A stretch of 64,000 nt of DNA from contig JAQBOM010000019.1 in assembly GCA_028288025.1 (NCBI GenBank), forward strand, positions 1 through 64,000, given 5' to 3'. The notes beneath the pieces are model-generated. The model saw only the letters and a program-made list of their open reading frames with translations, was not told the DNA's origin and searched no databases. Shown piece after piece: positions 25,342 through 33,602 of this stretch (position 1 is the stretch's first letter; each line of letters opens with the position of its first letter). Origin of the DNA: Mucilaginibacter sp. (GTDB lineage Bacteria; Bacteroidota; Bacteroidia; Sphingobacteriales; Sphingobacteriaceae). Both the position numbers and the translations under genes were made by a program.

Positions 25342-25622
25342 AGTTTGAAGTTATATTAACCCCAAAAGCCAAAGACACTTTTTTAGCTACCATACTTTTT
25401 ATTAGATTTAAATGGGGAGATAACTCAGCAGAAAAATTTGTTGAAAGAACCTATGCCGTTTTGGATACGATTGCCCAACAGCCGCTATTATTCAAAGCAT
25501 ACCAGGGTAATAACGTGCGGAAGGGATTAATAACCAAACATACCTCAATTATTTACAGGGTAAATAATAACCGGATCGAAGTCCTTTTTTTCTGGGATAA
25601 TCGTCAAGAGCCGGTTTTATAA
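25338..25622 (+). CDS. RelE/ParE-family toxin
   Basis: A 94-residue protein with the RelE/ParE fold: N-terminal strand FEVILTPKAKDTFLATILFI, two helices (WGDNSAEKFVERTYAVLDTI) and the C-terminal strands NNVRKGLITKHTSIIYRV and RIEVLFFWDNRQEP. The closing F(F)W-D-x-R-(Q)-x-P is typical for this group. Members are ribosome-dependent RNases or gyrase poisons; which one cannot be told. Coupled to the upstream antitoxin by ATGA. Confidence 0.85.
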   Translation: MKFEVILTPKAKDTFLATILFIRFKWGDNSAEKFVERTYAVLDTIAQQPLLFKAYQGNNVRKGLITKHTSIIYRVNNNRIEVLFFWDNRQEPVL

Positions 25623-25676
25623 ACATAATTTATTGTAACGGGATGTAAATAATTGTTAATCAACAATTTGTTGCCG

Positions 25677-25713
25677 GGTGTCGCAGGTGTCGCACCTGTC
25701 GCACTGCGACACC
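25677..25713. repeat. Period-9 TGTCGCA repeat ending in an inverted copy
   Basis: Three 9-nt units start at 25678, 25687 and 25696 (GTGTCGCAG, GTGTCGCAC, CTGTCGCAC), then comes the inverse TGCGACACC. GGTGTCGCAG (25677-25686) pairs perfectly with CTGCGACACC (25704-25713), giving a 10-bp stem with a 17-nt loop. It lies between two convergent genes (toxin and asparaginase), 14 nt from the asparaginase stop. Confidence 0.7.
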
Positions 25714-25727
25714 AACGGATTATAGCC

Positions 25728-26750
25728 TTACGATACTGTAATCTCGCCCCGCATATCAGTTTCCAATAGATGCTTAACCTCCTGCGGATCTTTAAAATTC
25801 CCAAGTAAAAACATCATTTTGGTAACAGCCGATTCGTACGTCATATCATAGCCATTGGCCACGCCGACATCTTTCAGCTGGCGGCTGGTTTCGTACCGGC
25901 CGAGCTCCACGGTGCCTACCTTGCATTGTGAAATATCCAGTATCACCTTACCGCTGTCGATCGCATTTTTAAGCAGGTCAACAAACCACTGTTCGGTAGT
26001 GGTATTGCCCGCGCCGAAAGTTTCCATTACAATGCCTCTTACATCGGCGGTCAGGATGGTTTCAACCACTTTTGCACTAATGCCGGGATATAATTTAAGC
26101 ACAGCCACATCATTTACCAGGTGCTTATGCACTTTCAGCCCTTCTCCGTCTATCGGGCGCCTGATGTCGTTTACACTGAAACGCAGGTGTACACCCGATT
26201 CAGCCAGGATAGGGTAGTTGGGCGAGCGGAAAGCTTCAAATTTGGATGAGTTGTATTTAAATGAGCGGTTGCCCCTGAATAACTTATAGTCGAAGTAGAT
26301 ACAAACCTCGGGTACGCGCGCCCGGTCGTTCTTTTTGGCTTTGGCAATTTCAATGGAGGTCATTAAATTTTCCTTAGCGTCAGTCCGCACCGCACTGATG
26401 GGTAATTGCGAGCCGGTAAAAATAACGGGTTTATCCAGGTTCTCGAGCATAAAGCTAAGTGCCGAAGCGGTAAAAGCCATCGTATCCGAGCCGTGCAGGA
26501 TCACAAAACCATCAACCGTATCATAATTTGCTTCGATTAAAGCGGCAAGTTCGCTCCAGATAGCCGGGTTCATATTGGACGAATCGATGATCTGATCAAA
26601 AGAATGCACTTTAATTTTGCAATTAAGTTTCTCCAGCTCAGGCACATTGTCCATTATCTGCTCAAAATTGATCGGCCGGAGCATTTTGGTTTGAGGGTCG
26701 CTCATCATACCTATTGTCCCGCCGGTATAAATGATCAAAATCTGGCTCAT
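25728..26750 (-). CDS. ansA: Type I (cytoplasmic) L-asparaginase
   Basis: A 340-residue enzyme that hydrolyses asparagine to aspartate and ammonia. The first catalytic Thr is in ILIIYTGGTIGM (near residue 11), the second in FVILHGSDTMAFTASALSFM with the DT pair. No signal peptide, so it is the cytoplasmic type I enzyme. The C-terminal domain (LLDISQCKVGTVELGRYET-like region) is complete. The upstream TatD gene is 44 nt away on the same strand. Confidence 0.93.
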   Translation of the reverse strand: MSQILIIYTGGTIGMMSDPQTKMLRPINFEQIMDNVPELEKLNCKIKVHSFDQIIDSSNMNPAIWSELAALIEANYDTVDGFVILHGSDTMAFTASALSFMLENLDKPVIFTGSQLPISAVRTDAKENLMTSIEIAKAKKNDRARVPEVCIYFDYKLFRGNRSFKYNSSKFEAFRSPNYPILAESGVHLRFSVNDIRRPIDGEGLKVHKHLVNDVAVLKLYPGISAKVVETILTADVRGIVMETFGAGNTTTEQWFVDLLKNAIDSGKVILDISQCKVGTVELGRYETSRQLKDVGVANGYDMTYESAVTKMMFLLGNFKDPQEVKHLLETDMRGEITVS

Positions 26751-26794
26751 GCGTATAATACAGCTACTACTAAAAATAATCTATTTAAACTTGT

Positions 26795-27562
26795 TCACAC
26801 ACCAAATATAAGCCTTGCGTTTTCGGTAGTCACATTTGCTACAGTTTTAAGGTCGGTTTGATGCAGTTCCGCAACCTTTTGGGCAACGTAAAGTAAATAC
26901 GAGCTTTCGTTTGGTTTGCCGCGATGCGGAACAGGTGTAAGGTACGGAGAATCTGTTTCTAAAACGATATGCCCTAAACCAATTTCCGTCACAACTTTGT
27001 CAAGTCCTGCATTTTTGTAGGTAACCACGCCGCCAATTCCCAAATAAAAACCCAGGCCGATCACTTTATTAGCCTGGTCAAGCGTACCGGTAAAGCAATG
27101 GAAAATCCCGCGTAAATGCTCATCATTTTCACTTTCCAGCACTTCAAAAACCTCGTTGAACGCATCGCGGCAATGAATAACTATCGGCAGTTGTAATTCT
27201 TTTGCCCAGGCAATTTGCTGCCTGAAAGCTTCAACCTGTTCCTTTAAAAGCGTTTTATCCCAGTAAAGGTCAATCCCGATCTCTCCGATAGCTACAACTT
27301 TATGATTGCCAGTATCCGATTTGATCGCTGCTAATTCCTCTTGCCAGCCGGCTTTTACCGAACAGGGGTGTAAACCGAGCATCGGGAAACACATATTGGG
27401 AAAGGACCGCACAAGTGAAGAAATCAGGGGCAGGGAAGAGATATCGACATTGGGTAAAAAAAGCCGTGTTACATTATTTTCTTTACACCGTTCTATCAAT
27501 TCAACCCGCTTTATATCATCGGTTTCATAATATAAATGGGTATGCGTATCGGTAAGGACCAT
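26795..27562 (-). CDS. TatD-family metal-dependent hydrolase
   Basis: A 255-residue TIM-barrel hydrolase of the TatD/YcfH DNase family. Metal ligands are visible in TDTHTHLY (near 5-9), VAIGEIGID (Glu near 93), PIVIHCRDA (His), GIFHCFTG (His) and the Asp of LETDSPYLTP. Family members are 3'-5' exonucleases or D-aminoacyl-tRNA deacylase-like enzymes. It is followed by ansA; upstream lies a hairpin and then the FKBP genes. Confidence 0.93.
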   Translation of the reverse strand: MVLTDTHTHLYYETDDIKRVELIERCKENNVTRLFLPNVDISSLPLISSLVRSFPNMCFPMLGLHPCSVKAGWQEELAAIKSDTGNHKVVAIGEIGIDLYWDKTLLKEQVEAFRQQIAWAKELQLPIVIHCRDAFNEVFEVLESENDEHLRGIFHCFTGTLDQANKVIGLGFYLGIGGVVTYKNAGLDKVVTEIGLGHIVLETDSPYLTPVPHRGKPNESSYLLYVAQKVAELHQTDLKTVANVTTENARLIFGV

Positions 27563-27567
27563 GCGGG

Positions 27568-27575
27568 CAAATTTA
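27568..27575 (-). promoter_or_regulatory. -7 promoter element for the TatD gene
   Basis: On the minus strand TAAATTTG matches TAnnTTTG and ends 5 nt before the ATG at 27562, again implying a very short or absent leader. Confidence 0.45.
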
Positions 27576-27609
27576 AAGATAAAACACCAATGGCGCCGAC
27601 TGCATTTTT

Positions 27610-27643
27610 CAAATCCGCCCGACTTTAATGGCGGGCGGATTTG
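27610..27643 (-). terminator. Hairpin behind the first FKBP gene
   Basis: CAAATCCGCCCG and CGGGCGGATTTG form a 12-bp GC-rich stem with a 10-nt loop, 13 nt behind the FKBP stop. On the minus strand no U-tract follows, so termination would not be classically intrinsic. Confidence 0.55.
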
Positions 27644-27656
27644 AATGTCGGTAGCG

Positions 27657-28637
27657 TTATTTCTTTGTAACTGTGGTTTTCTTTTTTACAGCAGTGCGTG
27701 TGCTGCTTACTGTTTTCTTTACTGTCGGTTTCGGCGTTACCGGATGTTTGATCGGTTTAATTTTCACCAGTTCAATATCAAACACCAGCGTGCTGTATGG
27801 CGGTATAGCGTCGCCGTTGCCATGTTCGCCATAGCCTAAGTTTGAAGGGATAATAAATTTCGCTTTTGCGCCTTCATTCAGCAAAAGCAGGCCCTCGTCC
27901 CAGCCGGGTATTACACTGCCAGTTCCTACAATAACCTGTAAAGGCTCGTAGTTACGTCCTGGTTGTTGTAAACCTCCGCTTTTTGCAACCGATTCAATAC
28001 TCGAGTCAAAAAGTTTACCGTCGGTGGTTCGGCCTGCATAGTTCACCAGCAGTGTATCACCTTTAAGTGGCTTAGGCTTAGCTGACGGTTTGGTAATTAC
28101 ATATTTTAAACCGGAAGGAGTCGTTTTTAAAATTAACTTATGATCAGCTATATATTTGGCCTCATCCGCTTTTTCGGCTGCTTTTACCTTGTCGATCGCC
28201 GCATTGCGTTCAGCTATAGCTTCGTCTAACGTCTGCGCTCTTTCAATTTTCAAAATAAAAGTAATGGCAGTTCCCTTTGGCAAAAAAACAGGACGTTGAT
28301 CTTCATGGCCTGCAAATATGGAATCAACAGGTATCTTCACCAAAGCACTGTCTTTAACCGCCAAAAGCGGGAATATTTCCATCAAATCGGCCATGCCTTT
28401 TGACGCTACGACCTGCGTTTGAACCGGGTGGCCTGCTGTATATGTACTGAAAAGAACGGAATCTTTATAGTTTTTTTGAATAAACTGAAAAGTGACAACA
28501 TCATTCAGTTTTAATTTTTCGCCCGGATTTTGGGTAAATATTTGGTACGAAGCACCTTTGGGTGTACGCTGAAGTGTAGTCTGCGCATTGGCGTTAAGAA
28601 CAATTGTTAACGCAAAAAAAATCAAAATGTATTTCAT
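27657..28637 (-). CDS. Secreted FKBP-type peptidyl-prolyl isomerase (copy A)
   Basis: A 326-residue protein with a signal peptide (MKYILIFFALTIVLNANAQ). Residues about 30-150 look like a degenerate FKBP-like domain (LNDVVTFQFIQKNYKDSVLF). Residues about 175-290 are a clear FKBP domain (DTLLVNYAGRTTDGKLFDSS, IPGWDEGLLLLNEGAKAKFI, SNLGYGEHGNGDAIPPYSTL). The C-terminal tail is Lys/Thr-rich. It should act as a periplasmic or surface folding catalyst. It is a paralogue of the next gene, with the same two-domain layout. Confidence 0.92.
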   Translation of the reverse strand: MKYILIFFALTIVLNANAQTTLQRTPKGASYQIFTQNPGEKLKLNDVVTFQFIQKNYKDSVLFSTYTAGHPVQTQVVASKGMADLMEIFPLLAVKDSALVKIPVDSIFAGHEDQRPVFLPKGTAITFILKIERAQTLDEAIAERNAAIDKVKAAEKADEAKYIADHKLILKTTPSGLKYVITKPSAKPKPLKGDTLLVNYAGRTTDGKLFDSSIESVAKSGGLQQPGRNYEPLQVIVGTGSVIPGWDEGLLLLNEGAKAKFIIPSNLGYGEHGNGDAIPPYSTLVFDIELVKIKPIKHPVTPKPTVKKTVSSTRTAVKKKTTVTKK

Positions 28638-28643
28638 GGCAAT

Positions 28644-28675
28644 AAAAAAAAGCCTTCCGGGTAATCCGGAAGGCT
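28644..28675 (-). terminator. Rho-independent terminator of FKBP copy B
   Basis: AGCCTTCCGG and CCGGAAGGCT form a 10-bp stem with a 5-nt loop (28651-28675), followed on the minus strand by T7. It lies 16 nt behind the stop of copy B, so copy A probably has its own promoter or depends on read-through. Confidence 0.9.
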
Positions 28676-28691
28676 ATATCTGTATTAAGGG

Positions 28692-29672
28692 TTATTTCTT
28701 AACCGGTTGCTGAGTCGGCTGTGGTGGCACAAGCGAAGGCACAACAGGCTTTGGTGCATTTGGATTAGGATGAACGATGTCAACCAGCTCCACATCAAAT
28801 ATTATGGTCGAAAACGGCGCTATCATGCCATTACCTTGTTCGCCGTAAGCCAGACTCGACGGCAATATCAAAGTGGCTTTTGCACCTTTATTTAATAATT
28901 GGATGCCTTCGTCCATACCGGCGATCATGCCTTTTGCACCAACAGCAAAACGAATTGGCTTATATGGGTTCATCGGGTTTATCGGCAACTTAGCTTTAAT
29001 GGCTTCCGATTTTACGCTCGATTCCATTACTTTATTTGCGATGCTCTTAACAGTATAATTAACCACCGCTGTATCCCCAACCGCTGGTTTTGGTCCCGAA
29101 CCCTGGCTGGTTATAACGTAATATAAACCAGACGGCGTTTGCGTAACGTTAAGCTTGCTGTCAGCAATATATTTTTTAATTTTTACAGGCTCTTCCTTTT
29201 TCATTAGGTCAGTCTGCGTTTTTACATACGCTTGTATACGGCCCTGGAATACCTGGTCGCTCAGGCTCCCTTTTGAAATTACCTTCTCAACCTTGATCTG
29301 GTAAACAATATATTTTCCTTTAAAAGGCATTTTCTGCGCACCTTTCCTGGTAATCGAATCGATATTTGTTTTTACAGTCGCGCTGTCGCCTTCCGACAGT
29401 AATTTCAGTGCAGAGAAAATGTCGCCCTTAGCCGGTGGTTTTTGCATAACAGTATATGAAGGGTGCCCTGCGTCATAAGTATTTAGCAAAATAGAATCGG
29501 CATCGGTTTTGGCAATCAGGTTTACACTTATAAAGTCGCCCTCTTTTATTGATGGGCCGTCTTTATCGACGTGGATATTATATAATAATCCTCCGTCGCC
29601 TTTCTTAAATCCTCCATTGCAACTTGCTAATCCTATTGCAGCAAGCGTCAAAAACATTAATCTTTTTTTCAT
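28692..29672 (-). CDS. FKBP-type peptidyl-prolyl isomerase lipoprotein (copy B)
   Basis: A 326-residue protein with a lipoprotein signal (LTLAAIGLASC, Cys18). It has the same plan as copy A: an N-terminal FKBP-like domain (IKEGDFISVNLIAKTDADSI) and a canonical C-terminal one (DTAVVNYTVKSIANKVMESS, IAGMDEGIQLLNKGAKATLI, SSLAYGEQGNGMIAPFSTII). The tail is Pro-rich. It is probably anchored to a membrane. It starts 2 nt after the NrnA-like gene stops, hence one operon with it. Confidence 0.92.
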   Translation of the reverse strand: MKKRLMFLTLAAIGLASCNGGFKKGDGGLLYNIHVDKDGPSIKEGDFISVNLIAKTDADSILLNTYDAGHPSYTVMQKPPAKGDIFSALKLLSEGDSATVKTNIDSITRKGAQKMPFKGKYIVYQIKVEKVISKGSLSDQVFQGRIQAYVKTQTDLMKKEEPVKIKKYIADSKLNVTQTPSGLYYVITSQGSGPKPAVGDTAVVNYTVKSIANKVMESSVKSEAIKAKLPINPMNPYKPIRFAVGAKGMIAGMDEGIQLLNKGAKATLILPSSLAYGEQGNGMIAPFSTIIFDVELVDIVHPNPNAPKPVVPSLVPPQPTQQPVKK

Positions 29673-29674
29673 TT

Positions 29675-30685
29675 TTATTGGGTTAGTAGTTTTTTATATT
29701 CGGGTAAAATTAATTTAAATTTATCGACAACCTCTTCGAGGCTGCCGGTTGATGTACCGCCTGCCGCGTTGCGGTGGCCGCCGCCGCTAAAATATTTTTT
29801 ACAAATATCATTAGCCGGAAACTCGCCTTTCGAGCGCAAAGATAGCTTTACTTTATCAGGTCGTTCAACTATAAATGCGGCTAAACGGATGCCGGATATC
29901 GACAAGGCGTAATTTACGATCCCTTCGGTTTCACCAGTCAGGATGTCGTATTTTTCCAGGTCGTGTTTGTTGGCTGTGATAATAGCCGTGTTATATTCAT
30001 ATAAAACCTCCAGGTGCTTTGATAAACTAACGCCTAAAAAGCGAAGCCGGCTTTCGGACGAGTTATTATAAACCAGGTCGTATATATGCCAGTTTACAGC
30101 ACCTGCATCTATCAGGTCGGCAGTTATGCGGTGCACAGCCGAAGTAGTGTTTGGCAGGCAAAATGAAGCCGAGTCGGTCATAATACCGGTATACAAACAA
30201 GTAGCCACGTCCTTATTGATCAGGGCTTTATTGTTAAGCTCCTCGGTAATAAATGTATAAATTAATTGAGCCGTGGCGCATGCATTAATGTTCCAGTAGC
30301 GGTAATCATCAAAATCTTCAGGTTCCAGGTGATGATCGATCAGGATTTTCAGCGCACCGCTTTCTCCAACCAGCACACCCATTTCATTGATCCGGCCCAG
30401 TGCATTAAAATCAAGACAAAAGATCATATCGGCATTGCTGATCAGCGCGGCCGCTTCTTTCTCATTTCCGGTGTAGATCATTACTTTTCCGTTACCCGGG
30501 AGCCACTCTAAATATTGAGGATAATCGGTTGGCGCGATAACTTTTGCATGATGCCCCTGCTGTATCAAATAATTATATAAACCTAATGACGAACCCATAG
30601 CATCACCATCAGGTTTATGATGGGTAGTAATCACTATTTTTTTGGGCTGCGCTAAAAGTTCGGTAAGCGAGGCAATATCTAACAT
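29675..30685 (-). CDS. DHH-family phosphoesterase (NrnA-like oligoribonuclease/pAp phosphatase)
   Basis: About 336 residues. The DHH domain carries ITTHHKPDGDAMGSSLGLYN, FCLDFNALGR and the signature LIDHHLEPEDF. The DHHA1 domain ends with FSGGGHRNAAGGTS, which binds substrate. NrnA-type enzymes degrade nano-RNA and 3'-phosphoadenosine 5'-phosphate. I start at ATG 30685; a TTG one codon upstream (30688) is also possible. It is the first gene of the operon with FKBP copy B. Confidence 0.92.
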   Translation of the reverse strand: MLDIASLTELLAQPKKIVITTHHKPDGDAMGSSLGLYNYLIQQGHHAKVIAPTDYPQYLEWLPGNGKVMIYTGNEKEAAALISNADMIFCLDFNALGRINEMGVLVGESGALKILIDHHLEPEDFDDYRYWNINACATAQLIYTFITEELNNKALINKDVATCLYTGIMTDSASFCLPNTTSAVHRITADLIDAGAVNWHIYDLVYNNSSESRLRFLGVSLSKHLEVLYEYNTAIITANKHDLEKYDILTGETEGIVNYALSISGIRLAAFIVERPDKVKLSLRSKGEFPANDICKKYFSGGGHRNAAGGTSTGSLEEVVDKFKLILPEYKKLLTQ

Positions 30686-30704
30686 CAATTTTAAAAAAGA
30701 GTTG

Positions 30705-30712
30705 CAAAGCTA
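30705..30712 (-). promoter_or_regulatory. -7 promoter element for the NrnA/FKBP operon
   Basis: Minus-strand TAGCTTTG matches TAnnTTTG, 19 nt before the ATG. A CAA (TTG on the minus strand) lies at 30729-30731 with 16-nt spacing, a little short for -33. Confidence 0.45.
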
Positions 30713-30777
30713 AATAAATAAATCAAATCAAGCCATCTTATTTAAGATAAAGCCTTTATGTTTTAATTGTAAAAAGC

Positions 30778-30785
30778 TACTTTTG
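30778..30785 (+). promoter_or_regulatory. -7 promoter element for ndk
   Basis: TACTTTTG matches TAnnTTTG; the ATG is at 30852, giving a leader of about 60 nt. The -33 box is poor (TTTA at 30755-30758). Confidence 0.45.
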
Positions 30786-30851
30786 CGGCGATTTAAATGG
30801 TGTGGCAATTAAGTGCATCGCTTTAAATAATACATACAAACAATTATATTG

Positions 30852-31271
30852 ATGAAAGACAATAAAACATTTACCATGATAAAGCCCGATGCTGTCGGAA
30901 ACGGGCATATCGGTGCAATTTTAGACCAGATTATAAAAGGCGGTTTTAAAATAACGGCCATGAAATACACAAAGTTAACCGAACAAAAAGCCGGTGAGTT
31001 TTACGAGGTGCATAAAGAGCGCCCGTTTTATGGCGAGTTAGTGAGTTTTATGTCTTCAGGGCCTATTGTAGCAGCTATCCTGGAGAAGGACAATGCGGTT
31101 GATGATTTCCGCAAGCTAATTGGTGCCACTGATCCTTCTAAAGCCGACAAGGGAACAATACGCCAATTATTCGCAGAATCAATAGGCGCCAATGCGATAC
31201 ATGGGTCGGACTCAACTGAGAACGCTCAAATTGAAGGGAGTTTCTTCTTTTCGTCTCTCGAAAAGTTCTAA
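30852..31271 (+). CDS. ndk: Nucleoside diphosphate kinase
   Basis: A 139-residue enzyme exchanging gamma-phosphate between NTPs and NDPs. It shows [19 protein letters not shown] at the N-terminus, [20 protein letters not shown], the Arg of GTIRQLF, and the phosphohistidine loop [19 protein letters not shown] (active His near 116). Length is normal for the family. I take the ATG at 30852; the preceding TTG would add one residue. Monocistronic with its own terminator. Confidence 0.96.
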   Translation: MKDNKTFTMIKPDAVGNGHIGAILDQIIKGGFKITAMKYTKLTEQKAGEFYEVHKERPFYGELVSFMSSGPIVAAILEKDNAVDDFRKLIGATDPSKADKGTIRQLFAESIGANAIHGSDSTENAQIEGSFFFSSLEKF

Positions 31272-31278
31272 AAATTAA

Positions 31279-31320
31279 AAAGCCGGTGCAAGTTTTTAAC
31301 AATGCACCGGCTTTCTTTAG
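31279..31320 (+). terminator. Terminator of ndk, probably bidirectional
   Basis: AAAGCCGGTGCA (31279-31290) pairs with TGCACCGGCTTT (31303-31314), a 12-bp stem, with TTTCTTT after it. The A-rich run before it gives the minus strand a U-tract, so it can serve the convergent DUF721 gene as well. Confidence 0.9.
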
Positions 31321-31328
31321 TTACCCAA

Positions 31329-31619
31329 CTAAAGAAAAATAATCTCATCCACCAGCACGCCTTTCGCGTCTTCGTTTATTTTATCAATTATCTGCGTCCG
31401 CATCAGCATCAACTCGTTTTTTATAACGGACGATTCAATACGCAGGAAAAGTTTTTTATCGTGTATAAATAATTCTTTTGTGCGGTTGGCTACCGACTTC
31501 CCCACCAGGTCAGGCCAGTTGGCAATTACGCCGGTTTCATCATACTTTCGTTTGATCTTGTAAACCTGCATCATTTGCTCGATCGCTTCCTTTAGCGATT
31601 TATCATTGGCTTTACGCAT
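31329..31619 (-). CDS. DUF721/DciA-like protein
   Basis: A 96-residue protein: LKEAIEQMMQVYKIKRKYDE, then IANWPDLVGKSVANRTKELF and KKLFLRIESSVIKNELMLMR, the DUF721 pattern. The family includes DciA, which helps load the replicative helicase, and members sit next to recF or dnaN in many genomes. Here it follows recF with an 8-nt overlap, supporting a replication/repair role. ATG at 31619; a TTG at 31622 precedes it. Confidence 0.88.
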   Translation of the reverse strand: MRKANDKSLKEAIEQMMQVYKIKRKYDETGVIANWPDLVGKSVANRTKELFIHDKKLFLRIESSVIKNELMLMRTQIIDKINEDAKGVLVDEIIFL

Positions 31620-32712
31620 CAATTCCGCCTCCCTTCACTTTAAACAGCTCGATAGCTACACCGATCGCACTGAATATGCCTTTAACCCGGCTCTCGCTCG
31701 TATCGGTAATAAAAACCTGCCCGAAATCGTGGTTTGATATCATTTGCATCAGTTTAGTCACTCGTTTATCGTCCAGCTTATCAAATATATCGTCCAGCAG
31801 TAATATAGGTTTAAATCCGTTCTGGTGATTCAAAAAGCTGTATTGCGCCAACTTTAAAGCGATCAAAAATGATTTCTGTTGTCCCTGCGAACCAAATTTT
31901 TTCATCGGCATGCCATGAATAGCGAACACCAGGTCATCTTTATGGATACCGTTGGTGGTGCGTTCAAGCGCCCTGTCTTTTTCTACACTCCTTTTTAACA
32001 AAGCCGTAAAATCATCTGTTAACAGCTGCGACTCATAAACCATGTCAACCTGTTCGGCCTCGTCGCTCAAAAATCGGTAATGGCTATTAAATATTTCGGT
32101 AAAGCTTTCCATAAAGGCCTTCCGTTTTTTAAATATCAGGTTGCCCGAAGCCGTCAGCTGTTCATCCAGCACCTCTAACAAATGCGGATCGTACCGCCCC
32201 GTATCGGCAATGAGTTTTAGCAGCGCATTGCGGTTTGCCAGTACTTTGTTGTACGTTATTAATTCATCCAGGTACGAGTTATCGGTTTGCGATATAACGT
32301 TGTCAATAAATTTTCGCCGTTCTTCACTGCCTTCGATAATAATGCTGATATCATAAGGCGACACCATCACCAAAGGAAACAGGCCAATGTGATCGGCTAG
32401 CCGCTGGTAATCTTTTTTATTTCGTTTGAATTGCTTTTTTTGATTGCGTTTAACCCCGCATGACACAGCCTCTTTATGGCCGTTTTTATTAAAATTGCCG
32501 TTTATGATAAAAAAATCGGCGCCCTGCTTTATTTGCTGGCTGTCAATCGGGTTGAAATAACTTTTACAGAGTGACAGATAATGGATGGCATCCAGTAAAT
32601 TAGTTTTGCCGGCACCGTTGTCGCCGGTAAAAACATTCACCCCCTCGCTAAACGACAGCCCGGCCTCTGCATAGTTCTTGAAATTGATTACCGATAGCTG
32701 CTTTAAATACAT
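31612..32712 (-). CDS. recF: DNA replication/repair protein RecF
   Basis: A 366-residue SMC-like ATPase that loads RecA at gaps. Walker A is VFTGDNGAGKTNLLDAIHYL (near 28-40), the signature motif region is KKFGSQGQQKSFLIALKLAQ, and Walker B is PILLLDDIFDKLDDKR. The D-loop and final switch (QVFITDTSE) are present. Length is standard. It overlaps the DUF721 gene downstream. Confidence 0.96.
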   Translation of the reverse strand: MYLKQLSVINFKNYAEAGLSFSEGVNVFTGDNGAGKTNLLDAIHYLSLCKSYFNPIDSQQIKQGADFFIINGNFNKNGHKEAVSCGVKRNQKKQFKRNKKDYQRLADHIGLFPLVMVSPYDISIIIEGSEERRKFIDNVISQTDNSYLDELITYNKVLANRNALLKLIADTGRYDPHLLEVLDEQLTASGNLIFKKRKAFMESFTEIFNSHYRFLSDEAEQVDMVYESQLLTDDFTALLKRSVEKDRALERTTNGIHKDDLVFAIHGMPMKKFGSQGQQKSFLIALKLAQYSFLNHQNGFKPILLLDDIFDKLDDKRVTKLMQMISNHDFGQVFITDTSESRVKGIFSAIGVAIELFKVKGGGIDA

Positions 32713-32722
32713 AAGGAGTGGT

Positions 32723-32730
32723 CAAATTTA
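32723..32730 (-). promoter_or_regulatory. -7 promoter element for recF
   Basis: Minus-strand TAAATTTG matches TAnnTTTG, 10 nt before the recF ATG. No good -33 box is seen. Confidence 0.4.
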
Positions 32731-32859
32731 GTGATTAGCGGTTAGAGATTGGAGATTAGTTGAATTAAATAAGTGCCCGTAATAATTGCGCCGGCTTAGC
32801 GACTGATCTTCAATTTGCGGCCTCTAATCCCGGCGCTCAAAAATATAATCCAAAAGGTA

Positions 32860-32889
32860 TTGCTAAAAATTTTGAAAACCGTATTTTTG
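32860..32889 (+). promoter_or_regulatory. Full promoter for the TPR membrane protein
   Basis: TTG at 32860-32862, then 19 nt, then TATTTTTG at 32882-32889. This fits the Bacteroidota -33/-7 consensus and spacing exactly. ATG follows at 32912. Confidence 0.65.
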
Positions 32890-32911
32890 CACACTTAATT
32901 TTAGAGCAGAA

Positions 32912-33589
32912 ATGTCAAAAACTCAGGCAAGTAACAAGGAAGTAGTAGAAAAAAAGGACTTTGGCCAAACAAGCGGGTTTGTACGCGAGAATCAAAAGAG
33001 CCTGATATTTATTGGCGCCGCTATCGTGGCAATGGTCATTATTTATATTGCTTACCAAAAATTATATATCGCTCCGCGCGAAATTACGGCAGCAAACCAA
33101 ATGCACGTAGCACAGGATTTTTGGGCTAAAAAAGATTGGGACAAAGCTATTAAAGGCGATGCCGGTTACCCGGGATTTGAGAAGATAGTAAACGACTATA
33201 GCAACACCAAGGCCGCAAACCTGGCTTATTTTTACCTCGGTACAGCCTATTTAAATAAGGGCGAATACCAGAAAGCCATTGATAATTTAACCAACTATCG
33301 CGGTAACGATATTATGGTGGCCGCAGAGGCATTTGGAAATACGGGCGATGCCTACGTTGAACTAAAAGATTACGGTCAGGCCGAAACTTATTTCAAGAAA
33401 GCTGCCGATAAAGCAAAAAACAAATTTCTGACCCCGTTCTATCTAAAAAAGCTTGGATTGGTTTACGAAGCTCAGCATGACAACAAATCGGCCGGCGAAA
33501 CTTATAAAAGAATAAAAGGCGAATACCCGGAAAGTATCCAATCGCAAAATATCGACGAGTATATTGCGCGCGCCGAAGCAAAAATGTAA
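32912..33589 (+). CDS. Membrane-anchored TPR protein (YfgM-like)
   Basis: A 225-residue protein with one N-terminal membrane helix (about 29-50, SLIFIGAAIVAMVIIYIAYQ) and an outside TPR domain: AANLAYFYLGTAYLNKGEYQ, AAEAFGNTGDAYVELKDYGQ and TPFYLKKLGLVYEAQHDNKS. The layout is that of YfgM-like periplasmic TPR proteins that assist protein export. Partner unknown. The ribH gene follows after 124 nt, across a repeat element. Confidence 0.88.
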   Translation: MSKTQASNKEVVEKKDFGQTSGFVRENQKSLIFIGAAIVAMVIIYIAYQKLYIAPREITAANQMHVAQDFWAKKDWDKAIKGDAGYPGFEKIVNDYSNTKAANLAYFYLGTAYLNKGEYQKAIDNLTNYRGNDIMVAAEAFGNTGDAYVELKDYGQAETYFKKAADKAKNKFLTPFYLKKLGLVYEAQHDNKSAGETYKRIKGEYPESIQSQNIDEYIARAEAKM

Positions 33590-33602
33590 ACGGATTTCGG
33601 AA

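Noticed and set aside
27610..27643. Riboswitch or attenuator before the TatD gene
   Set aside because: Only a simple 12-bp hairpin is present, with no conserved aptamer elements; more likely the 3' end of the FKBP transcript.
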